NCBI GenBank assembly: GCA_937996235.1
Contig: CALKVK010000022.1
Coordinates: forward strand, 1 to 12,404
Length of the DNA: 12,404 nt
From: an uncultured bacterium
Lineage (GTDB): Bacteria; Planctomycetota; JAJSAM01; JAJVHW01
Direction of reading: 5' to 3'
Part shown: positions 7,426-12,404 of the stretch, piece after piece
Layout of the letters: every line of letters begins with the position of its first letter
Position numbering within the stretch: the stretch's first letter is position 1
Position numbers and translations under genes: made by a program
The notes under the pieces: model-generated
What the model saw: the letters and a program-made list of their open reading frames with translations, nothing else
Database searches by the model: none
Told to the model about the DNA's origin: nothing

Positions 7426-8997
7426 ATGGTGATCCGGTTGGAGCTCGACGACGGACGCGACGTCCGTGCCGTCCGCGTCGCCGGACCGGGCGCGACGGTC
7501 GGACGCGGACGCGACGCGGACGTCCAGCTCCACTCCGCGGCCGTGCAGCCCCGTCACGCCCGCCTGCGCGCCGTCGGTGACGCCGTCGAGGTCGAGGGGC
7601 TCGACCCCCGCCACGGCCTCGAGGTGCGGGGCCGGAACGTGCCGCGCGCGCTGCTCGGGGCCGGCGAGTCGTTCACCGTCGGCGGGGTGCGGATCACGGT
7701 CGTCGGCGTCGCCCGGTCCGAGCCGCGCCGCGCGCGCCGCGTCCTCGCGCCGCCGCGCCGCGCCGAGCCCCCGAGCGCGCCGCTCCGGCCGGCGCCGACG
7801 CCTCAGGCGCGGCCGACGGCAGCGCACTCCGCTCTCGGGTTCGACGAGCTCCTCTACGCCACGCTCCGCCGCTCGCCGTGGTACGCGGTGTCGCTCGTGC
7901 TGCACGCCGCGCTCTTCGGCGTGCTGATGCTCGTGGACCTGGGCCTCGGCGCACCCCCGCGCCGCCCGGACCCGGTGATCGTCGCCGGCGACGGTCACCA
8001 CGACGACGCGCTCGACGAGCACACGACGGAGCTCGACACGGACGCGCCCCTCGAGTTCGAGCGCCTCGAGCCCGACGACGTCACGGAACCGGTCGAGTTC
8101 GACCCGCAGCGCGTCGAGATGGACGTCGAGGAGGAGCCGTCGTTCCGTCCGGAGGACCTCGCCCCGGCGAGCCCCTTCGGCGACCTCACCGAGTCGGCGT
8201 CGCCGATCGGCATCTCCGAGGCCGGCTCGCTCGGCGCGAAGCTCGGCACGAACTTCGGGAAGGACGGCGCCGGCGACGCGAACCGCAGCGCGGCCGACGT
8301 GCTGCGCGGGGACGCGTTCTCGCGGCACCTCCTCGAGGGCCTGCGCCTGCGCACGAACCGCACGAACGTGCGAGTGCTCGGCGGCGACTACGACCACGCC
8401 GAGGGCATCCTGAAGGGGCTGGGACTCGAGTACGACGTGCTGCTGCCGGCCGAGCTCGACCTCGCGCAGCCGGGGCGCGAGATCCGCGCGCTCTTCTACA
8501 ACTGCACGTCGCAGCCGCTCAGCACGCGCGCACTCGACCACCTCGAGGGCTTCGTCGCCGCGGGCGGCTACCTGTTCACGACGGACTGGGGCATCGAGAG
8601 CGTGCTCGACAAGCGCTTCGGGCGCTACGTGCGCTCGCGGCGCGAGCGCGGCCAGGCGGTGATGACGCAGGACGAGGTCATCTCGTTCCGCGCCCGCGGC
8701 GACCACGCGCTGCTGCGGGGGCTGCCGCGCGACGGCGGACCGTCGCGCTGGTGGCTCGAGAACTCGAGCATCCTGATCGACGTCGTGGACCCGGCCGCGG
8801 TGGACGTGCTGATCGAGTCGGACGACCTGGAGCTGCGCCACGGCTCGCGCGTCGTCGCGGTGACGTTCCGCCACGGCCGCGGCCGCGTCGTCCACGTGCT
8901 CGGCCACTTCTACCAGCAGGAGGGCAACCTGCGCGGCGCCGTCGCCATGCAGCGTCTGCTCCTCAACTTCCTCTACCAGTCCCTGCGCGGCGGCTGA
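7426..8997 (+). CDS. FHA domain / TM / amidotransferase-like fold protein
   Basis: This is a 523-residue membrane protein with three parts. Residues 1-95 are a forkhead-associated domain, a phosphothreonine-peptide reader: GATVGRGRDADVQL at 22-35 and QPRHARL at 41-47 carry the GR and RH core, although the usual SR before H is PR. A Pro/Arg/Ala-rich linker leads to a single membrane helix at about 152-174, preceded by RRSPWY, so the FHA domain should face the cytoplasm. After the helix comes a very acidic stretch (about 188-245). Residues 310-523 then form an alpha/beta domain (VRVLGGDYDHAEGILKGLG, ALFYNCTSQ, GFVAAGGYLFTTDWG, GRGRVVHVLGHF) that looks like a class I glutamine-amidotransferase or DUF4159-like fold. 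I see no clear catalytic triad. ATG 7396 would add ten residues; I prefer 7426 because the domain starts directly there and a GGGAGG lies upstream, although 14 bases away. DUF92 follows 25 bases later. Confidence 0.8.
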   Translation: MVIRLELDDGRDVRAVRVAGPGATVGRGRDADVQLHSAAVQPRHARLRAVGDAVEVEGLDPRHGLEVRGRNVPRALLGAGESFTVGGVRITVVGVARSEPRRARRVLAPPRRAEPPSAPLRPAPTPQARPTAAHSALGFDELLYATLRRSPWYAVSLVLHAALFGVLMLVDLGLGAPPRRPDPVIVAGDGHHDDALDEHTTELDTDAPLEFERLEPDDVTEPVEFDPQRVEMDVEEEPSFRPEDLAPASPFGDLTESASPIGISEAGSLGAKLGTNFGKDGAGDANRSAADVLRGDAFSRHLLEGLRLRTNRTNVRVLGGDYDHAEGILKGLGLEYDVLLPAELDLAQPGREIRALFYNCTSQPLSTRALDHLEGFVAAGGYLFTTDWGIESVLDKRFGRYVRSRRERGQAVMTQDEVISFRARGDHALLRGLPRDGGPSRWWLENSSILIDVVDPAAVDVLIESDDLELRHGSRVVAVTFRHGRGRVVHVLGHFYQQEGNLRGAVAMQRLLLNFLYQSLRGG

Positions 8998-9009
8998 TCC
9001 GCGCCGCGG

Positions 9010-9015
9010 TAGCCT
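9010..9015 (+). promoter_or_regulatory. TAGCCT box seven bases before the DUF92 ATG
   Basis: TAGCCT fits TANNNT, and with a seven-base spacer to ATG 9023 it is placed as the -10 of a leaderless transcript would be. The gene has no Shine-Dalgarno. No obvious -35 is visible upstream. If real, the prenyl-lipid genes can be transcribed apart from the FHA gene. Confidence 0.35.
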
Positions 9016-9022
9016 CGCGCGG

Positions 9023-9736
9023 ATGCCCGCATCGTCCGCCACGATCGCCCTGCTCGTGACGCTCGCGGCAGCGGCGGCGGCGCGTCTCGCGCGCGCCGTC
9101 GACACGGGCGGCGCAGTCGCGGGAGTGCTCGTCGGCGGCGCGGTGAGCGTGGGTCTCGGCCTGCCCGGCCTCGCCGCGCTCGGGACCTTCTTCGTCGTCG
9201 GCTCGGGCGCGACGCGGATCGGCTGGGCGCGCAAGCGCGCCGCGGGCACGGCGGAGCGCGGGGAGGGGGCGCGGGGGGCGCGGCGCGTGCTGGCGAAGGG
9301 CGGCGTCGCCGCCGTGGCCGCGCTCGTTCCGCACCCCCTCGCGGGCGCCGCCGCCGCGGGCGCGCTCGCCGCCGCGCTGGCCGACACGCTCGGCACCGAG
9401 CTCGGCGTGCTCGCGCGCGGCGCGCCGCGACTGCTGCCGACGTTCCGCGCGGTCGCGCCGGGGACCGCCGGGGCCGTGTCGCTCGCCGGCACGGCCGCCG
9501 GAGCGGGCGGCGCGGCGCTCGTCGCGGTCGCGGCGGCGGCGGCGGGTCTCACGGGCTGGCCCCCGGCGCCCTGGGTCGCCCTCGGCGGGCTCGTCGGCGC
9601 GCTGCTCGAGTCCCTCGCGGCGGGGGCGGCGCCCGCCTTCGCGCGTGCCCCCGGCACGCTCCGGAACGTGCTGACGACCGCGACCGGCGCCCTCGTCGCG
9701 GCGCTGCTCGTCGGCACTGCGCGAGGTGCCGCGTGA
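9023..9736 (+). CDS. DUF92 family membrane protein (VTE6-like prenyl-phosphate kinase)
   Basis: This is a 237-residue polytopic membrane protein, very rich in Ala, Gly and Val. DUF92 hallmarks are visible in order: VDTGGAVAGVLVGGAVSVG near the N-terminus (26-44), RRVLAKGGVAAVAAL (88-101), ADTLGTELG (120-128), PGTAGAVSL (147-154), GGLVGALLESLAAGA (188-202) and TLRNVLTTATGALVA (212-226). The plant member VTE6 converts phytyl phosphate to phytyl diphosphate, and other members are uncharacterised. The family is firm; kinase activity on some prenyl phosphate is an inference, helped by the neighbours. The stop overlaps the UbiA start by four bases (GTGA at 9733-9736), and a VTE5-like gene follows UbiA. 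The length matches the family. Confidence 0.85.
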   Translation: MPASSATIALLVTLAAAAAARLARAVDTGGAVAGVLVGGAVSVGLGLPGLAALGTFFVVGSGATRIGWARKRAAGTAERGEGARGARRVLAKGGVAAVAALVPHPLAGAAAAGALAAALADTLGTELGVLARGAPRLLPTFRAVAPGTAGAVSLAGTAAGAGGAALVAVAAAAAGLTGWPPAPWVALGGLVGALLESLAAGAAPAFARAPGTLRNVLTTATGALVAALLVGTARGAA

Positions 9737-10674
9737 CGCGTCTCGGAGCGCTCGTCCGGCTCGCGCGGCCGTTCACACTGCTCGCACCCGCGCTCGGCGT
9801 GGTCGCCGGCGGCATCGCCGCGGTCGGCGCCGCGGGGAGCTTCGCACCGACGGTGCAGGATCTCGCGGCGATCGGCATCGGCGCGCTGGGCGCGGCGCTC
9901 CTGAACGTCGCCAGCAACGCGGTCAACCAGATCTACGACCTCGAGGTGGACCGCATCAACAAGCCGGCGCGGCCGCTGCCGGCCGGCGAGCTGAGCGTGC
10001 GCGAGGCGTGGGTCGTGACGGTCGTCGCGTACGCGGCGGCGCTCGCGTGTGCGGCGCTGGTCAACACGCTGCTCCTGCTCGTCGTGGTCGCGACGGTGCT
10101 CCTGACCTACGCGTACTCGGGCCCGCCCTTCCGCACGAAGCGCCACTGGCTCCTCGCGAACGTGACGATCGCGATCCCGCGCGGCTTCCTGCTGCCGCTC
10201 GCGGGCTGGACGACGATCTGGGGCAGCCGCCCCGACGCCGCGAACCTCGCGGCGCTCCCTGCGGACATCTGGACCTTCGCCGCCGCGAGCGGGCTGTTCG
10301 TGCTCGGCGCCGCATCGACCAAGGACTTCGCCGACCTCGAGGGCGACCGCGCGGGTGGCTGCATCACGCTGCCCCTGCGCTTCGGCGTCGCGCGCGCGGT
10401 GCGGATCATCGCGCCGTTCCTGCTGGTGCCGTGGCTGCTCCTGCCCGCCGGCGTCGCCGCGGGCTGGATGCACGGCAACGCGCTCGTCCTCGCGGGCGGC
10501 GGACTCGCGCTCTCCGCCGTGGGCGCGCGCGCGGCGTGGCTGCTGGTCCGGCGGCCCGAGGCGCTGACGAGCGGCAGCACGCACCCCGCCTGGGTGCTCA
10601 TGTACCTCACGATGGTCGCGTCGCAGTTCGTCTTCGCGCTCGGCTACGCGCTGCCGCGGGGCGGGGCGGCGTGA
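9733..10674 (+). CDS. UbiA family prenyltransferase
   Basis: This 313-residue integral membrane enzyme transfers a prenyl chain from a prenyl diphosphate to an acceptor. Both Mg-diphosphate motifs are intact: NQIYDLEVDRINKPARPLPAG at 65-85 (NxxxDxxxD: N65, D69, D73) and KDFADLEGDRAGG at 197-209 (D198, D201, D205). YSGPPFRTKRHW (128-139) forms the usual loop between them. The wording NKPARPLPAG with EGDRAGGCITLP is closest to the chlorophyll synthase and digeranylgeranylglyceryl-phosphate synthase branch, rather than to UbiA or MenA quinone enzymes; this is a judgement by eye. The start is a GTG overlapping the DUF92 stop, and the stop overlaps the GTG of the next gene (10671-10674), so the three are probably translationally coupled. 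The acceptor is unknown, and nothing here suggests photosynthesis. Confidence 0.93.
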   Translation: MTRLGALVRLARPFTLLAPALGVVAGGIAAVGAAGSFAPTVQDLAAIGIGALGAALLNVASNAVNQIYDLEVDRINKPARPLPAGELSVREAWVVTVVAYAAALACAALVNTLLLLVVVATVLLTYAYSGPPFRTKRHWLLANVTIAIPRGFLLPLAGWTTIWGSRPDAANLAALPADIWTFAAASGLFVLGAASTKDFADLEGDRAGGCITLPLRFGVARAVRIIAPFLLVPWLLLPAGVAAGWMHGNALVLAGGGLALSAVGARAAWLLVRRPEALTSGSTHPAWVLMYLTMVASQFVFALGYALPRGGAA

Positions 10675-11240
10675 GCGACGCGCGCGCGGAGGACCGCCGC
10701 CAGGCCGTCCACCTCGCGATGACGGGGTTCGCCCTCGCGCTGCGCGTGCTGAGCCCGTCGCAGGCCGCGCTGGCCGCGGGCGCCGCGATCGCGCTGACGT
10801 GGGTCGTGCTCCCGCTCGCGGGCCGCGACCTGCGCCGACCGGGCGCGCCGTTCCTCGACGGCGTGCGGCTCTACCCCGTCGCCGTGCTCGGACTGGTCCT
10901 GCTGCTGCCGCTTCCGCAGGCCGCCGCCGCGTGGGCGGTGCTCGGCGTGGGCGACGCGGCGTCGAACGTCGTCGGCCGGCGGCTCGGGCGGCCCGGACTC
11001 GTCGGGCGCGCCGACCGCTCGCTCGCCGGGTCGCTGGCGTTCGTGCTGTGCGCCGGACCCGCCGCACTCGGCGTCCACGCGTTCGTCGCGGCCGCGGCCC
11101 CGGACGGGCGCACCGCGCTCGCGGTCGCGGCCGCGACGCTCGCCGGTGCGCTCGCCGAGCTGGTGCCGCTCCCCCTGCGCCTCGACGACAACCTGCCGAT
11201 CGCGGCGGCGGCCGGGGCGACCCTCGCGCTGCTCGCCTGA
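10671..11240 (+). CDS. VTE5/dolichol-kinase-like membrane protein
   Basis: This is a 189-residue polytopic membrane protein of the SEC59/DGK1/VTE5 kinase family, whose members phosphorylate a lipid alcohol (dolichol, diacylglycerol or phytol) with a nucleoside triphosphate. The motifs are RRQAVHLAMTGFAL at 9-22 (family RK..H), GVGDAASNVVGRRLGR at 92-107 (GD...A...G...G), DRSLAGSLAF at 115-124 (family KS.EGS, here RSLAGS) and ALAELVPLPLRLDDNLPI at 160-177 (the DN pair of the C-terminal motif). At 189 residues it is shorter than the eukaryotic enzymes but near bacterial phytol-kinase-like proteins. Start is the GTG overlapping the UbiA stop, and the frame upstream is only shadow. Phytol kinase is the closest named relative; the actual alcohol is unknown. 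It ends ten bases before the stop of a convergent lipoprotein gene. Confidence 0.82.
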   Translation: MSDARAEDRRQAVHLAMTGFALALRVLSPSQAALAAGAAIALTWVVLPLAGRDLRRPGAPFLDGVRLYPVAVLGLVLLLPLPQAAAAWAVLGVGDAASNVVGRRLGRPGLVGRADRSLAGSLAFVLCAGPAALGVHAFVAAAAPDGRTALAVAAATLAGALAELVPLPLRLDDNLPIAAAAGATLALLA

Positions 11241-11250
11241 GCGCGGGGCG

Positions 11251-11823
11251 TCAGGGCGTGCGCCACATCTCCATGCTGAAGAGCCCGCCGTTGTCCTGCG
11301 AAAGGCGCACGAGCCCGGTGCCGGGCGCGAACCACCAGCGCTCGAGCGTCTGCTGCACGCCGGAGGGCCCGAGCGCCACGGCGATCCGCGCGGCGTCATA
11401 GCTCCCCGCGGGCGTCTCGACGCGCTCCCAGCCCTCGAACGCCACGCGGTAGGGACCCGCCTCCCACGCGGCGCCCGGGAGCGCGCCGATGCGCAGGATC
11501 TCGACCTCGCTCTCGGGTCCCTTCGAGACGAAGACGGAGGCACCGCTCCGGCGCCAGTCGAGCCGTCGCGGCTCGGCAGAGCCGTCGCTCACGTACATGT
11601 GGAGCGCATCGGCGTCGGGCTCGGTGCGGACGACGAGGCGCGTTCCGGCGCGCGTCGCGAAGTGCGTCGTCGCGGCGGTGAACGGCAGCACGTCGGCGGG
11701 GAGCGCCGTGCGCAGCGCCGCGGGCGCCGCGGCCTCCGGGAGCGCGGACACGGCGGGCTCGCGGCCTCCGGACGCGCACGCCCCGAGCGCGAGGAGGAGG
11801 ACCGCGGACCAGGTGCGACGCAT
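11251..11823 (-). CDS. Hypothetical lipoprotein
   Basis: This is a 190-residue lipoprotein of unknown function. The start at 11823 gives a clean signal: MRRTWSAVLLLALGAC with lipobox LGAC and the lipidated cysteine at C16. About 50 low-complexity Ala/Pro residues follow, then a strand-rich domain (FVSKGPESEVEILRIG, then ETPAGSYDAARIAV and ERWWFAPGTGLVRLSQDNG). The last part, an ester-like sequence with WFAPG.GLV, is typical of small outer-membrane-linked lipoproteins in which a strand carries WYAPGVGLVK (DUF3108-like), a weak resemblance only. It converges on the VTE5-like gene with a ten-base gap. There is no Shine-Dalgarno at normal spacing, but a TAGACT box lies seven bases before the ATG. 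Confidence 0.8.
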   Translation of the reverse strand: MRRTWSAVLLLALGACASGGREPAVSALPEAAAPAALRTALPADVLPFTAATTHFATRAGTRLVVRTEPDADALHMYVSDGSAEPRRLDWRRSGASVFVSKGPESEVEILRIGALPGAAWEAGPYRVAFEGWERVETPAGSYDAARIAVALGPSGVQQTLERWWFAPGTGLVRLSQDNGGLFSMEMWRTP

Positions 11824-11830
11824 GGCGATG

Positions 11831-11836
11831 AGTCTA
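11831..11836 (-). promoter_or_regulatory. TAGACT box seven bases before the lipoprotein ATG
   Basis: On the minus strand TAGACT is followed by the seven-base spacer CATCGCC and then ATG 11823. It fits TANNNT at leaderless spacing, like the boxes before the DUF92 gene and before 12185. The only purine-rich site (GGCGGAG) is too far upstream for a normal ribosome site. Confidence 0.4.
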
Positions 11837-11899
11837 CTCCGCCCGCCTCTGCGGGTCCGAGCGCGGATTTCGTCCGCACGGATCACGACCACTACATAT

Positions 11900-11938
11900 C
11901 GTGTGCATTCAGTCATTTCTCCACAACTCGTGCACACG
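11900..11938. promoter_or_regulatory. Eight-base dyad in an AT-richer divergent gap
   Basis: CGTGTGCA (11900-11907) and TGCACACG (11931-11938) are exact reverse complements with centres 31 bases apart, about three helical turns. A smaller pair, CACGA (11884-11888) and TCGTG (11899-11903), overlaps the left arm. The gap lies between the minus-strand lipoprotein and the plus-strand ORF at 11982 and is AT-richer than the surrounding sequence, with TACATA and TATCGT tracts. It is a reasonable operator or promoter region, unproven. Confidence 0.35.
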
Positions 11939-11981
11939 GCGCACGGCCCCACCCCGGCACGCAGGACGAACGCCGCAAGTC

Positions 11982-12146
11982 ATGAACCCGAAACGAGTTG
12001 CACACCTCGTGCGCGACGCGCTGCTGCGCCTCGTGCCGCGCCGACTCCACACGCGCCGCCTGCGCGCGCGGGCGGACGTGCAGCGCCTCTCGGCGGAGGA
12101 GCGGCAGCGGCTCGGGCGCAACCTGCGGGCGATGCTCGCGCCCTGA
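11982..12146 (+). CDS. Small basic hypothetical protein
   Basis: This is a 54-residue frame beginning MNPKRVAHLVRDALL and ending RLSAEERQRLGRNLRAMLAP. It is strongly basic and probably helical, with an amphipathic pattern in both halves. There is no known family and no clear ribosome site. Support comes from the AT-richer promoter-like sequence upstream, a coherent helix-forming composition, and the absence of any better frame here. It could be a small DNA- or RNA-binding protein, or spurious. The open frame extends upstream to 11901, but that part crosses the presumed promoter. Confidence 0.4.
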   Translation: MNPKRVAHLVRDALLRLVPRRLHTRRLRARADVQRLSAEERQRLGRNLRAMLAP

Positions 12147-12172
12147 GCGCCGCGCGCCGCCGCCCCCACGTG

Positions 12173-12178
12173 TACGAT
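12173..12178 (+). promoter_or_regulatory. TACGAT box six bases before ATG 12185
   Basis: TACGAT fits TANNNT, with the spacer GCCGCC before the ATG. It has the same arrangement as the boxes before 9023 and (minus strand) 11823. It is the main reason to take the ATG at 12185 seriously. Confidence 0.35.
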
Positions 12179-12184
12179 GCCGCC

Positions 12185-12404
12185 ATGCCACCGCGCCGGG
12201 TGCTAGCCCGCATCGTTCACCAGTTCTCGCGGCGAGTGCGGCTGCAACGGAGTCGTTGCGAGGGACGCCGTCGGGAGGTCTGCGCTCCGAACCCGCGGCA
12301 GTCCGTCCCGGCCGAGCCGGAGGCGCGAGAGTGCGAGCCTCCGCGGCTTGCCGCGGGAGCAGCCGCCGGTGGCGGCTGCGATCGGCGAGCACGCGAGCGC
12401 TCGA
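12185..12404 (+). CDS. Possible start of a gene running off the window
   Basis: From ATG 12185 (MPPRRVLARIVHQFSRRVRLQ) the frame stays open for 73 codons to the end of the window. The first 25 residues look plausible as protein; the rest is Arg-, Cys- and Pro-rich and coincides with the hairpin cluster, so coding there is doubtful. A leaderless-type box at 12173-12178 supports the start. Either a gene continues beyond the window, or a short frame runs into a structured non-coding region. Confidence 0.3.
   Translation, partial: MPPRRVLARIVHQFSRRVRLQRSRCEGRRREVCAPNPRQSVPAEPEARECEPPRLAAGAAAGGGCDRRARERS
12244..12379. other. Cluster of nested hairpins, possible structured RNA
   Basis: Four perfect inverted repeats sit within 136 bases. 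GCAACG/CGTTGC (12244-12249, 12254-12259) has a four-base loop. CCCGCGGCA/TGCCGCGGG (12292-12300, 12349-12357) encloses CGGAGGC/GCCTCCG (12318-12324, 12337-12343). GCAGCCGCC/GGCGGCTGC (12359-12367, 12371-12379) has loop GGT. Two stems are nested and the others are adjacent, as in a folded RNA or a repeat element of the REP/BIME type. GC-rich sequence gives short stems by chance, but two nine-base stems this close are more than expected. Confidence 0.35.

Noticed and set aside
9733..10674. Reading the UbiA gene as a chlorophyll synthase and the cluster as photosynthetic
   Set aside because: No other pigment or photosystem gene is present; the resemblance only places it in a wide branch that includes lipid-synthesis enzymes.
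7108..11067. A minus-strand open frame of more than 1,300 codons opposite the TPR, FHA, DUF92, UbiA and VTE5-like genes
   Set aside because: It is Arg/Ala/Glu-rich without motifs and runs antisense to five genes with clear domains; such frames arise from high third-position GC.
1..12404. tRNA, rRNA or CRISPR arrays
   Set aside because: I saw no T-loop-like GGTTCGA context with a matching acceptor stem, no rRNA-like stretch and no regularly spaced repeat.

Overview
This is a high-GC window from a diderm bacterium: it carries two lipoproteins, a secreted TPR protein and the lipid II flippase MurJ. The gene styles (SAM/MurJ pair, TPR protein with a short N-terminal cap domain, FHA protein with a membrane anchor and an amidotransferase-like tail, Rhs/YD repeats, IS21 and IS66 scars) suggest Planctomycetota. 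That placement is an inference, and a myxobacterium-like lineage cannot be excluded.

Layout. Positions 1-3156 hold a tight plus-strand group: the 3' part of a radical SAM gene, murJ overlapping it by 4 bases (ATGA), and an XdhC-family gene 10 bases further on. Positions 3157-5760 are an accessory scrapyard, almost all on the minus strand. It holds an IS21 left end with the first ~50 codons of its transposase, apparently inserted into a broken IS66 accessory gene (tnpA); then a featureless stretch; then an intact 324-residue lipoprotein gene of visibly lower GC; then a frameshifted Rhs/YD-repeat remnant lying just upstream of that lipoprotein. From 6069 the plus strand returns to housekeeping-like genes: a secreted TPR protein, then a compact run of four genes at 7426-11240. 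These encode an FHA-TM-amidotransferase-like protein, a DUF92 protein (VTE6 family), a UbiA prenyltransferase and a VTE5/dolichol-kinase-like protein, the last three overlapping or nearly so. A minus-strand lipoprotein gene converges on this run. The right edge holds a 54-codon ORF, a possible gene start running off the window, and a hairpin-dense stretch.

How the genes may work together. In plants and cyanobacteria the VTE5 family phosphorylates a prenyl alcohol, the VTE6/DUF92 family adds a second phosphate, and UbiA-type enzymes use the resulting prenyl diphosphate. Having all three as a 4-base-overlap cassette suggests a self-contained prenol activation and transfer module, here next to a membrane-spanning FHA protein. 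This is the most interesting system in the window. A second pattern is that several genes without a Shine-Dalgarno sequence have a TANNNT-like box 6-7 bases before ATG, which suggests leaderless transcripts.
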